From: Niebla homalea
Lineage: Eukaryota; Ascomycota; Lecanoromycetes; Lecanorales; Ramalinaceae
DNA: 64,000 nucleotides
Direction: 5' to 3'
NCBI GenBank assembly: GCA_019925105.1
Contig: JAHGAU010000016.1
Span: forward strand, 1,170,084 to 1,234,083
The position numbers and the translations under genes were made by a program. Shown here piece after piece: positions 45,660-56,929 of this stretch. Within the stretch, counting starts at the first letter, position 1. The number at the start of each line of letters is the position of its first letter. The notes under the pieces are model-generated. The model was not told the origin of the DNA, made no database searches, and worked only from the letters and a program-made list of their open reading frames with translations.

Positions 45660-45935
45660 TGATGCAATATGCGCAGATGGGTGCAGGGTGCAGGGGAAGG
45701 GTGAGTAAGCCGAATCACTTGTATTGAGTTTACCACTATGCTTGTCTAATTACACCGTGATAACGACCGTATTTATGTCCATCTTAAGGGCCGTTTAATG
45801 ACTATATACTTACCGCACCTTATATATTAATATACCTATAATACCGTTAATAAAAGGCCGTTTAATAAGCCTTTATACGATAGGGTCTTTAATGCAAAAA
45901 CTGTTAAGATAACCACGGAATACCCCCGTATATTA
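45660..45935 (-). repeat. 276-bp LTR (3' LTR relative to the element's coding strand)
   Basis: Begins TGATGC and ends in the RIP-altered equivalent of GCATCA. It has the same length (276 bp) as the other LTR at 51171-51446. Its outer 90 bp or so are of normal composition, while the inner part is C-to-T/G-to-A altered. Confidence 0.9.
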
Positions 45936-48900
45936 TTCCTTCTTTAAAGCTATAATAAATCTACGATAATAATACCGCTATTAATTTATTAAATATAATT
46001 TAAGCTTTAATCGATTTATTTTAAAGGGTTATTTTAATAAAGGCTTTATTATAATATTTATAAGTTAATTTTTAATATTAATATACTTTATTAAAATAAA
46101 TTTTTTTATATTTTTTTCCGAATAAAGTAATATTAAACGTTAATATACTTAATCCATAAGTAGTTTTCCGGGTTCTTAATAAAAGAGATATTACCGTTAT
46201 TATTATTAAATAAAACGATAAACCCGTAACCTTTAGAGAATCCGGTTTTATTAATCTATTTTATAAATTAAATACTCGCCTTATACCCTTTAAAAAGAGT
46301 TATATACTCAGCTTTTATAATAAAGGTAACGATAATACGTTATTTCCGAATATATTATACGTATATTATACCGGCATTTAATATTATAAAGCCGTATAAT
46401 AACCTTTTATTATTTTTATCGTTAATAAATATGGTATCTATAAAGTATTTAAGTGATTTACCGTTACGTTAAAAGTATAAGCTTAAATTTAATATATTCT
46501 TTAAGTATTTAAATATTTATATTAAATAGTTTTAATATTAAATAATAGGGTTATTATAAAATTAATTTAATTTTAAGATTAAAAAAGTTAAATCCGGACA
46601 GATAATGACTTAAAGGAATATAAACTTATTAAGAAGTTATTAATAAGTATATTAATTTATTTATTACTTATTAAATCGGGCTATTTATATACCCTTATAT
46701 CCGTTTATCGGGATATTAATATTATTATAGTTTATTATACGGTATTTTTTAAGGACGTTAATAATATAACTTATTTAATTTATAATAATAATATTATTAT
46801 TTTAAGATATTTATATTTTAAGGATTACCTTTAACGGGCCTTTTTCAGTAAGCTTAAATATTAAAGTTAAATAGTTTTTATTTACTTATAGATCTTTGAG
46901 CTTTTAATAATAATAACGATATTATTAACGTAAAGGGTTATTAAATACGTCTTTTTATTAAACCTCTTAATAAATATATATAGATTAACTTAAATAAAAA
47001 TAAAATTAAATTTATAAAGTTATAATTAAAATTTTTTAACTTAAATCTTTTTTAATTATTTAAGCTTATAAAGGCTTTTAAGTAAGCGGAAGTATTTATT
47101 AATATTTTATTAAATTATTAAAATATCCTTAAAAATATTTATATAAATCCTTTTATTTAAATTACCGTTTAAATACACAGTAATAACGTTTAAGAATTAT
47201 AGTTAAAATCTATAAATAATCATAAGTACCAAAAGTAAGCGGAGCGACTTATACCTTAAAGTAAATAAAAAGGTTTCCTTATAATTAATATTTTACTTTT
47301 AAATAAAGTTTTTTATAATAAAATTTATTTTATGTTTATTAATAAAGCCTGAGGTAAAAAACTTTTTCTTAAATACCTACTTAAAGCTAATAAGCTTATA
47401 ATCCTTTAATTTATTTATAAATTTTTAGGTTTTATTTAATAATAAATTTATAATCTTTTTATTAATAGCTTTAATTTATTTAAATTAATTTAAGGAATTT
47501 ATAACTTATTAATAAATAAGTAAATTAATGTAAGCTATAATGATAAAAATAAAATTATTAAAATTAATATTAAATATATAAAAATCATAATAATAACGGC
47601 CTTAATAAGAACGGTTAATCTTAAGCTTATTATTAATATTATTATTTATATTTATTTTATCTTCCGGAATATATCCCGGTATTAATAAGGTCTTATCCGT
47701 TTATTAATAAGCTAAAATAAAATTATAAATATCCTTAAATAGAATAAAGATATTAATTCCCTTTAATAAAGGTAAATTAAAAGTCTTATTATTATTATAA
47801 TTTTCGCGATTTATAGGATTTTTAACGTTTTTAAGGTCTTTAATAAACTTTCTTAAATTCTCTTTTTAAATAAACGTTCCGTTTATTACTTTATAGATTT
47901 TTAATAATATCTTCTTCCTATTTTACTTTATTTAATTAAAGATTTTATCGTTAACTTAAAGAAGGTTAAGATTTATAGGATTTATATTACGATTTTCTTT
48001 TTTATTTTAAGGAACCGGATAAGTATAAATTAATATAAACTTATTTTTATTAAATCTTTTAAACCCGTTTAATATATATTCGCCCTCATAATAAGTTAGG
48101 TTATTATCGGTAAGAATTATCGGCTTTAAGGCCGGTAATATATCTTTAATAATAAGTTATAATAATAAATACGTTATTTATTTTTTATTAAAAACCTTTA
48201 AATTTATAATAACCTTTATATTCCTTTTATAGGATATATAAACGTATAATTATAAACTTAATATAATTCTTAAGTAAATATTATTAATAATGATTTTATC
48301 CAGTTTTAATTATTTTATTTCTTTAAGTATCTTTACTTTATATAATATCTTAAACGTTTTTTTATTTTTAATAAAAAGTTTTATTTTTATTTATTTTTTA
48401 AAAAAGCTTATTCTTTTTATAAAAAGAAGCTTTTATTTTAATTAATTAATATATATAACCGTAAAAGCTTAAAAGCTATTTAATAATTTAATATAATATA
48501 TTATATATTGGATTATTATTATAATTATTTAATTAAATTATTCGGTTACGCCCTTCTATTTAAATATATAATATATAATATATTTTATAATAATATTACG
48601 TTCTTTAACGGCCGCTTTAAAGGCTTAAAATTCCTTTATATTATTAATACGGATATATTTAACGGTAATACCACCTTCCTTACGATTAAGTACGTTAATA
48701 GTAAATAAAATTCAATTAATTACCTTAACTTTTATTATTAATAAAGTAAAACTCGATCACCTTATAGCTTTATTAATAACGGATAAATAGTATTTAAAGG
48801 GTATTATTCCGGGGATCGGTACCTTAATATTATAAAGGCCTTAAACGTTATAAAAAAAATAAGATTTAAGCTTTATTTCTTTTATATAACGGTATTTATA

Positions 48901-51170
48901 TATACTTTTCGTAAATTTATTATTCTTATATATATTATAAAAAAAGTTTTTTAAGGTTAATATCTTTAATATTTTTAATATCGTTTTATATATAATATAT
49001 AGCTTAATTATACTTAAATAACTTAAGCGGTTATAAAGAGTTATAAAGAACTTATCGTTACCCTTTTAACGTCCTTAAGTAATCTTATTACCATTACGTT
49101 TAACTTTACCGTTTTTCTTATTTTTCTTATTTTATAATTTATAAAATATAAAATCCAAGTTTTCTTTATTAATTATTAACGTAACGTTTTTCCGGATATA
49201 TATAAATAAATAAAACTTTTTATACCGGTACTTTACCGTAATAAGTCGATTTCTTTACGTAATTTTTATTTTACGTCCGCTAAAGGTAATACTTATATTT
49301 TTATCCTTTAAGGTTAAAATAAAAAAAAGGTTAAATCTTAAGTAAGGAACCTATAATATATCTTGAATAATATAGTTTTAATTATTACGTTATTACGTTT
49401 AAGTGAATTTAAGGAACCTTTACCTTTTACCGTTACCCTTATAATCTTTTCTTTAAAACTCCGAAATATATTTCTCCGAATATATATATATTTTATAACG
49501 CCGGAGTTTATCGTTTAAAGGGTTTCTTTATTTTCGGACGGTATATTTTAACTTATTTTATTAAAAAAGCTACCTTTTATTATTATTAAAGCGTAATTAT
49601 TATTATTAATATTTACGGATTTTATAGGGTTTAAGTTTTTATTATTTTAAAAAGAGTTATATTTTTTCCATATTCGTTTTATTATTTAATTATATAAATT
49701 ACTTTTAAGTAAATAGGTTTTTTTATTATTTATATTATTTATTATAATAATATCTTTTACCTCATTATTACCGTTATAAAAACCGGGATTACTTAAATTT
49801 ACCGTGGCAATATTATTATTAAGTTTATATAAAGCTGGATTATATAAATCCTCGTTACTTTAATAGTTTTCTAAAGGCTTATTAAGGTTGGTCCGTTTTT
49901 TATTAAAAGAATAATAAGATTATTATTATTATTAATAAATATAAACGTTAACTTTTTAATATTATATTCCCTTTTATTAATAATAATAAAGCTTAATTTT
50001 TTAAATTCCTTATTATTTTTAATTATAATCCCTTTAATTTATTTTAACTTAAATCGAGTTATTTATTTCTTAAATTTCTCTATTTTCTTAATTTTATCTT
50101 TATTAACCTTTTTACCGTTTTTACCGTTTATTTTTACGCTTTTTTCATTATAGTCCTTAACTATATAACCTATTTTCTAGTAATTATAGTATTTTATTAT
50201 GCGGCGGGGTTTAATATTATCTTTTTTATTTATCCTTATTATTATAATATTAATAATTTATCTTTTAACCGTATTAATCTTAATTACCTTAAGTCTTTAA
50301 ATAACTCTCTTATTATTAAATATATCCTTATCGTTTTTAAGCTGGTATATAATGAAATTAAATTTATATACTTTTCGAAATAAGTTTATAATTATAAGGC
50401 TTAAATAAATATCGTTTAATATAATGGCTTTATTAATTTAATCTATTTATTTATTTACTCTTTTTATAAATACGGTAAATTTATTTATACCGTTATTTTT
50501 TAAGCTTTTATAATAAGGATCTTTATTAATAAAGGGATTAACCTTCTTTTATTTTTTATAAAATAAATCTTACTTTACGTTAAATAAATCTAAAACGGTA
50601 TAATATTCTTACTTATTAAGATATATAATCTTTACGTTATTATTACGTTATTTATAAATATACCGGTAATAAAATCGGCGTATATAATTTAAATCTTAAT
50701 TTAAGAAAAGACTTAAAAGTATAAAATTAAGTTATTTATAATATTTTATAATAAATAACTTTTTAAAAACCGTTTTATAACTTAACTTTACTTACGGAAA
50801 TTATTTTTATTAAGCTTAAGAAGCTTATATAAAGTTAACTTTATAAGGGATTCTTTAAATATTTAAAAATAATTTAATAATTCTTACGGTAAGTATTTTA
50901 AGCGACGATAACGTCGTTTTTTCGTTTTAAGTATTATTATTATTAAAAGCATAAAGTATATATTATACTTAATAAAGTAAATAATATTACGTTAAATTAC
51001 CCTTTTTAATATTTTTATAATTATAATTACCTATTAAGGTATCGGAGGTTAAAATTATAATTATTTTACGGTCTTAAGTAATTATATAAACGTTATAAAT
51101 ATTACTTAAATAAGATTATTACTTAAAGAATATATTACGATTAACTATCTTATTAATTAAGCTTAAAACC

Positions 51171-51446
51171 TAATATAATATATATAAATAGGTATAAAAT
51201 ATAAAGGAAAAATAAGTAAGTTAAATTATTTATATTAAGTTTATTATTATACTTATTTAATTATACCGTAATAACGACCGTATTTATATCCATCTTAAGG
51301 GCCGTTTAATGACCGTATACTCACCGCACCTTATGCACCGGTGCACCTGTAATACCGTTAATAAAAGGCCGTCTGGTAGGCCTTTATGCGACAGGGTCTC
51401 CAATGCAGGGGCTGCCAAGACAACCGCGGAATACCCCCGTGCATCA
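51171..51446 (-). repeat. 276-bp LTR (5' LTR relative to the element's coding strand)
   Basis: Aligned base for base with 45660-45935. Its inner part (51171 to about 51330) is RIP-altered, while its outer 110 bp are of normal GC content and end GCATCA at 51446. Confidence 0.9.
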
Positions 51447-51451
51447 CGAAG
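51447..51451. repeat. Target-site duplication, right copy
   Basis: CGAAG directly after the right LTR, identical to 45655-45659. Confidence 0.9.
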
Positions 51452-51762
51452 GGCAACGAAAGATCAGTCACATTTGTGTTATGGGCCAGCTTGCCGGTCA
51501 GTAAGCTGACTCGCGAAGGGCAGCATAATGCCGTAGTGCAATAATGATGTTCGAAGCTTGTGCCCTGTTGTATCAGCTGATCTTGAACAGCCTGCATTGT
51601 GTTCAGAGACTGCATTGTGTTCAGAGAATTAAAGTCATCTGTCAGGATGAAGGCTATGTTCGGTCTGCGCCCTTGAGTCCCGTTTGATACATGCCCGACA
51701 GTCTCGGCTGAAACCGACGAAACCACAAAGATCAAGCCGAGTAGCCTGTGTAGGCCGATCAT
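51447..51762 (-). pseudogene. Sulfatase, 5' part with signal peptide and active-site cysteine
   Basis: From the ATG at 51762 the frame encodes a signal peptide (MIGLHRLLGLIFVVSSVSA), RRPNIAFILTDDF with the metal-binding Asp pair, and ALCCPSRVSLLTGKLAHNT. The latter contains the C-x-P-S-R sulfatase signature, whose Cys would be converted to formylglycine. Coding stops at NVTDLSLPF where the copia element begins. An 18-bp tandem duplication (SLNTMQ twice, at about 51600-51635) is unusual for the family. If the element and one CGAAG copy are removed, PFG joins a GTAGTG donor and the frame resumes with GYPKFI at 45605 after a 49-nt intron, which shows both halves were one gene. Confidence 0.88.
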
Positions 51763-52525
51763 GATAGCAGCTGTGTTCCAAAGCTGAGGAAGTGTAATGC
51801 TTGGGTTACGACAGAGGACTCGTCAGTCACGTCTGATCTGACTGTAGTGAACCTCGCGACAGACTCATGTTACCCTAGGACAATGATTGAATTTGGGTCT
51901 GTTTAATCGCCTTCGAAGACGGCAGAAGTTTCGCTGAAGCGCCTGCAATTGTCTTTGCCTTGGGGTCCCGCGGAATCTATGGGTGATGACGCGTACAGCT
52001 AAACTTAAAAAGAGGGGTCGTGAGGTACCTCTGGCGTCGTTCCCAATTTTCAACCCAGCGCCATCAAGCACTAAGCCATTGCCTGTACATACATGGATGC
52101 ACTGAAGAGGACGAGTGCCTAATGATCCTGGAGAAAGAATGAGCTTTGGCTGATGAGCAGATCCAGTGAGCTGTGCATCACATCAGTAACACTACATCTA
52201 TCCATACTTTTCAGGAACCGGAGACTATTGCAAATAGAGTATGGTCTAGATGCAGACAAGTTTTCGGCGAGTGATGCATGAGGTACGAAGGCATGTTGTG
52301 ACGAAAGTTGTCGTCCGCGTTTCAGCCTGAGACCTAGAATACAAGAGGTCTGTAATAACATCATTAGAGGCTATATTACTTTCATGAATTCGATCTTCCA
52401 GCAATTCCTCATTGATCAACATGCCGTCGGTGTGCAAAAGCCTTGCCATAAATGCTTTTCTCCAATCTTAAATCTATGTTCAAACGATCGAGGGTTGAGG
52501 GCGGAAGTTTAAAGCGAAGCGGACA
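51763..52525. other. Intergenic, 0.75 kb
   Basis: It holds the former sulfatase promoter and the 3' flank of the APH-like gene. Minus frames of 67-81 codons near 52119-52449 have no motif. Confidence 0.4.
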
Positions 52526-53473
52526 TCATGCTAAAGCTATCTTTAATCTCCCCATCATCTCTTCCTGATGTGCTTTCCACGCCTCTCCTCGAGTAGCAGC
52601 CCAGGTTGCACAATGCGAGATTGCCAGCAGAACATATGCTTGAACACGCATACACCCGAACTCGTTGACGCCATATACATTCGCCAGAGCTAGTGGCGTT
52701 TGTTGCAACCCAAGGTTGACTGTCAGATACGCGACATCCCACATCGGATCACCGATGCCGCAATTCTCGAAGTCAATGGCGGTGAGTTCGGGGCCGCCAG
52801 TGGGCGTCTGACTCAACACTACATTCTGGCAGTGGAAATCGTTGTGGCATGGCGCCTTTGGATGGCCTTTGACCGCTTTCCTTGTCCGTTGCAAGATGGT
52901 CTCTATCAGTTCGATGTCTTGTTGTGGCATAGACTTCTGATCCTTCACCAGATCAAGATAGCCGGTTACGACAGCCACTGGGTCATATATTTCCATCCAA
53001 CGGACAGCTGGCGCCCGATGCATGTTTCGAAGTAGAGTCAAGAGTGGGGAAACATGCTGAAGGGCCAATTCAGTGGAAAGAGTGGGTCCATCCAGGCATT
53101 CCATTGCAAAGCCTCCGCTCCCCTCGTCGATAGTGAGTAACTTCGGTCCAAGCCCGTGTCTATGCGCCCAGCCAGTCCTGAGAGCCTCGTGCTTGCAATG
53201 CAACATGGCTGGTTGTGAGTGAGGTTGGTGGGGTAATTTGACAATGTATGTGTCCGCACAAGTGCAATGGGGAAAGTTGACTTTAAACACGTCATTGGAA
53301 GACCAGCCTGAGGTGAGGTGGATGATCGACACATGCTCATCTTCACTCGCTAAAGCGTGAGCTGTGCAGATCTTATGGGCGAGATGGAAATTCTCTGGGT
53401 GTGGTGCTGGGCATTGGGGCCATTCAGGGGCTTGGCTATTGTGGTCCTGCAGAGTTCCTGAGCTTCCAGCCAT
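52526..53473 (-). CDS. Aminoglycoside phosphotransferase / choline kinase-like protein
   Basis: A single exon of 315 residues. The kinase-like fold is shown by a glycine-loop region LTSGWSSNDVFKV (about 53-65) and CADTYIVKLPHQ with the likely ATP-binding Lys. HKHEALRTGWAHRHGLGP-like helix text is followed by GFAMECLDGPTLS (hinge). The catalytic motif is APCHNDFHCQNVVL (H-x-D-x4-N, about 209-222), and TAIDFENCGIGDPMWDVAYL supplies the Mg-binding Asp. The pattern AIDFENCGIGDPMWDVA resembles choline/ethanolamine kinases and fungal APH-domain proteins. The substrate is unknown: choline, another small alcohol or a metabolite. The frame is intact and the composition normal. Confidence 0.85.
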   Translation of the reverse strand: MAGSSGTLQDHNSQAPEWPQCPAPHPENFHLAHKICTAHALASEDEHVSIIHLTSGWSSNDVFKVNFPHCTCADTYIVKLPHQPHSQPAMLHCKHEALRTGWAHRHGLGPKLLTIDEGSGGFAMECLDGPTLSTELALQHVSPLLTLLRNMHRAPAVRWMEIYDPVAVVTGYLDLVKDQKSMPQQDIELIETILQRTRKAVKGHPKAPCHNDFHCQNVVLSQTPTGGPELTAIDFENCGIGDPMWDVAYLTVNLGLQQTPLALANVYGVNEFGCMRVQAYVLLAISHCATWAATRGEAWKAHQEEMMGRLKIALA

Positions 53474-53991
53474 TCGATCACAAGTTCTGAGTGTTGCTGA
53501 GGGTTTTTTGATGCATTCGATGCAATCGATGCAGAGAAGTAGTTGTAGACAGCCAATCTATAAGAGCTGTCGACTTCCATATGTGTTGAGCGACCATCGA
53601 CAATGCATTGTTCACCCATTAAAGATTATGACAAGGAACAGGCTCTAGACAATGGCTTTTCGGGCTACGCAGTGATGACTGGGGAGCAATGAACGCCTTC
53701 CGATTGGATCATATATATTCAAAACAAAGCTGAGACGACGCAGCGGACCTAGAAGCCTAATGTCGAGCGAAGCAAATGAACATGATAATTCCAGAGATGG
53801 TGGCGACCTAAGGCCTTAAGTGAAGTGGATGACGAATAACATCCTGATTCACAGACATTCTTGCAGGTGGAACCTAGGAAGATGCCTTGGCGCTGGCAAG
53901 TCAGACAATTGACAATTTAAATTTGAGGCAGCTAGACTGTTTGAGAAGTTTCTAAATCCTGAGCTTTGCCATTCCTACCGGCCAGTAGAGG
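53474..53991. other. Intergenic, 0.5 kb
   Basis: Sits between the APH-like gene's start and the 3' end of the tyrosyl-tRNA synthetase gene. No supported feature. Confidence 0.4.
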
Positions 53992-55149
53992 TTATTGGCT
54001 CTGACCTGTAGCGGCTTTCTGCTGCTTCTTGTTTTGCTTGCCATTTTTGGCCTTTCCTGGAGCCGTCTCGATTAGATCCGGGTAGGCGGCTTCGGAGAGG
54101 AGCTGCCATTCCTCGTCAGCTTCAAATTCCTGCCGGATAGAGGCTGTCAAAGCAATGAGACCCTCTTGGACTATCTTCTTTGCTAGCTGCGGCGACAAGC
54201 GATCTGCCTCATACGCCTTGATCACCTCTGCGAATGAGCGGAAAACCGTGGGATCAGTCTCACCCTTCAATGTCACGCTAATCGCAGCTGTTTTGCCATC
54301 GGCGGATTGAAGCTGTGAGTATGGGAGCAAGACATGTTGAATGAATGCCAGAATGCCATTGCCTTCCACTTGCCCAGGGGCGCAAAATGCTTTCGCAATC
54401 TTCTTGCGAATAGTGTCGGAATCGTCCAGTAGATCAACTTTCGACTTTGGATCCGAGCTACTCATCTTACCACCCGATAGGCCAGGGACCATGGGGTTCA
54501 TCAGGTGGCCTCGTGTCTTGAACCCTAGCGCTTTGGTCAAAGTGTCGTTAGCCAAGGCGAAGGTTTTGCGCTGGTCAATGCCGCCGAACTCAGCATCGGC
54601 ATCCAAGTATTCTTCGTCCAGCAATTGCATCATCGGGTAGATGCCATCCGCCATGGTTGGCTCGCCCATGGACTTGACTATCTCGCTGCTGGCCTTTACG
54701 GCGTCGTGGACAGATACCCGCTTGCTGAGTCGGAGCAGGTCCCGAGAGTATTGGGATGTCAGCTGGTAGGAGCTTCCGCGCACGAAGCGGAGGTTCTTGA
54801 GATCGACACCGACGGCTCTCAGCATCGCTCCGATGGTTCGCTCGTAGTATTAAGCGCGAAATTCCAGGACTCCTTCGGGCGCTTTATCGGCATCAAGAAA
54901 GCCGTGCAGGTCAGCAAGGAGGACTGTGACTTCGCAACCAGCTCGAAGGAACTGGGCGATCTTGATGCTGGGCACGAAGTAGGCGGCATGTGGGCGACCA
55001 GTTGTCGCTGTACCCCAGTAGATCTTCAGAGGACGTTTTGGGAGGATATCTCTGATGATGTCTGCGCGAATTGTCTCTTGAAGATTGGCAACAATGAGGT
55101 CGAACCTCTCTTCATCCGTTAGGGTTGGAAGGAATGCCGATGCAGCCAT
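53992..55149 (-). pseudogene. Tyrosyl-tRNA synthetase, cytosolic type, with an in-frame TAA
   Basis: One frame from the ATG at 55149 to 53992 encodes a TyrRS of normal length (about 385 codons) except for TAA at 54847-54849, between VLEFRA and YYERTIGAMLRAVGV. Family motifs are otherwise present: [19 protein letters not shown] (HIGH region), [57 protein letters not shown] and PGLSGGKMSSSDPKSKVDLL (KMSKS loop as KMSSS). The tail is Lys/Gln-rich. No GT-AG intron can remove the stop. Related proteins usually have Gln, Glu or Lys there, so CAA-to-TAA fits. Because the enzyme is essential, another functional copy must exist elsewhere, or the base is an assembly error. Divergence in the middle suggests a second paralog. 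Confidence 0.82.
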
Positions 55150-55583
55150 GCTGGTAGCTGTAAGTGCGGTAAAGATGACGTTCGCAAGTTTCTAAAGGTA
55201 GCACGTAGATCGGAAGAAACAGATGCGCAGAGAGCTGATGAAGACATCCCGCTGAACAATATAATAATAGGAGCACGGATCACCTATAGCGTCGTGTTTG
55301 AGGAGAGCAAAGCAATGAACAATGAAGTCAAACTCGACAAAGACAAAAATGTGTTGAAAGAGACGCCAAGAGGGAATCCACTCGTTCGGCTACCCCAATA
55401 TGCAAATTCGTTGGCCCCTTCAGTTTTTTTGTAACTTTTTTTGTAACTTTTTGTCAAAACCACGTTTCCACCCTGCACTCTATAACTATACATTTAGCAT
55501 GCTTGAGAAGCTTGCAAATGCTTGGCATAAAAAAAAAATCAACCCTACCACCTAGTTGTCACTCACTCGACCCTCCAGTGAGT
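55150..55583. other. Transition from genic DNA to the AT-rich repeat block
   Basis: It contains the TyrRS promoter and short T-runs, with TGTAACTTTTTT repeated at 55428-55460. A 9-A run at 55530-55538 is followed at 55547 by a CCACCTAGTTGT motif, likely the edge of another copy of the repeat family that fills the rest of the window. Confidence 0.5.
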
Positions 55584-56579
55584 CTATCACCTAGTACTCA
55601 TCGCTTGTAGGCTCCACGCAATCATTCCCCCTCCCGGGGAAACCTTGGCGGCTAAAAGTGTTAATTTTTAGGCAATTATTTTTTAAAGTAATTACTTAAA
55701 GGGTAATTCTTAAACCGATTTAGAAACTTTTAGTAATAAAGTTATAGAGCCCGGTAAACCCTATAAAATAAGTTCCTACTTATTTAAATCCGATAATTCC
55801 TTATTTAATTATAGATTTTTAAATTATTTTGAATTCTTAATAATTAATAATTAAGTTTACTTCCCGGCGTTAATTTTCAACTTTTATTTAATTATTCCCC
55901 GGAGAAATATAGTAATTTAATTTTTTTTATATAAATTTCGGCTTTTTAACGGTATTAGAAAAATAAAAATCTATTTATTAACGCTTATTATAGTATTAAT
56001 ATTAACCTTATACGGCGTAAATTTTTTAACTTTAAAAAATATATCCTAAAAATTATTAAGATTTATTATATATTTTTTTTATTAATAAAAAATTATTAAA
56101 TATAAACCTTATAATAATACCGGAATTATTATAATCCGTTTATTATTAATAATAATATCCTTAAAATAAAATTAAAATACGGTTTTTATAATTAATATTT
56201 ATAATTAATATCTTAATATAAAGAAATATTAACGTCGTTTCTTTATATTAAGACCGGGTATATATATCTATTATTTCCGTTTTACTTATAATATTAAGTA
56301 AACCGGATTAATATTTCCCTTATTTAAATTCTTAAAGGGTTAATTATTTCTTTAACTCAGAGATCTCGGGATAATTTTCTATCCGGCTCGGACTTTTCTG
56401 GATAATTATTTATCCGGCTCGGATTTTTTCGGCTTTTTATTTCCTCCGATTAATTGTTAATTACGTAAGTACGTTATGATTTTAACGTATAATCTTAAAT
56501 ATATAAGGACCTTTCTTTTTTTCAGATTTTCTCTTTTCTTTATTATACTTAAACCACCTATTTACACTATACCTAGCAA

Positions 56580-56900
56580 TACCTTATTTAGTCCCAACTT
56601 TACCCTTTACTATTTACCCTCGACCCTTTATTTTTTACCCTTACTTTCAGCTTACCTTTACCCTTACCTTCGGCTTACCTTTATCCTTACCTTCGGCTTA
56701 CCCTTACCCTTACCTTTACCTTACCTTACTCTTACCTTTACCTTACCTTACCTTACTCTTACCTTTATTTTTACCTTACCTTACTCTTACCTATACCTTA
56801 CCTTACTCTTACCTTTACCTTACCTTACCTTACTCTTACCTTACTCTTACCTTACTCTTACCTTACTCTTACCTTATTTTACCCTACCTTACCCTTCCCT
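56580..56900 (+). repeat. Degenerate TTACC(CT)-type minisatellite
   Basis: Runs of TTACCTTACTCTTACC and TTACCCTTACC repeat for about 300 bp. They resemble, but are not, the fungal telomere repeat (whose C-strand is CCCTAA); the order of bases here is CCTTA. Likely a repeat-internal satellite. Confidence 0.8.
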
Positions 56901-56929
56901 TTATCTATAATAACTTTAAGTCAATCACT

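Larger units (their letters stand above)
45660..51446 (-). mobile_element. Ty1/copia LTR retrotransposon, RIP-degraded, inserted in the sulfatase gene
   Basis: A 5787-bp element with 276-bp LTRs, TGATGC...GCATCA termini and a 5-bp CGAAG duplication. The interior is almost only A and T with no open frame, as expected after RIP. Relics on the minus strand, read through stops: a Gag zinc knuckle at about 50146-50195 (C-x2-C-x4-H-x4-C with Cys and His changed to Tyr); integrase KYIRINNIKEF at about 48630-48662, the decayed form of the T-D-N-G-x-E-F motif; reverse transcriptase VITVYLNGNL at about 47160-47190 and the YVDD box as LYVNNIVII at about 46915-46935. The order Gag, integrase, RT fits copia rather than gypsy. 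Target specificity cannot be judged from one insertion. Confidence 0.92.

Noticed and set aside
48508..48708. A 66-codon plus-strand frame in the copia element
   Set aside because: It is antisense to the integrase relic and reflects AT-rich composition.
45660..51446. The possibility that the 5.8-kb AT-rich insert is a gypsy element or a DNA transposon
   Set aside because: Integrase relics lie upstream of the reverse transcriptase relics and the LTRs have a 5-bp target duplication, which fits copia.
56476..56910. A 144-codon plus-strand frame rich in Leu, Pro, Thr and Tyr
   Set aside because: It is a translation of the CT-rich minisatellite, not a gene.
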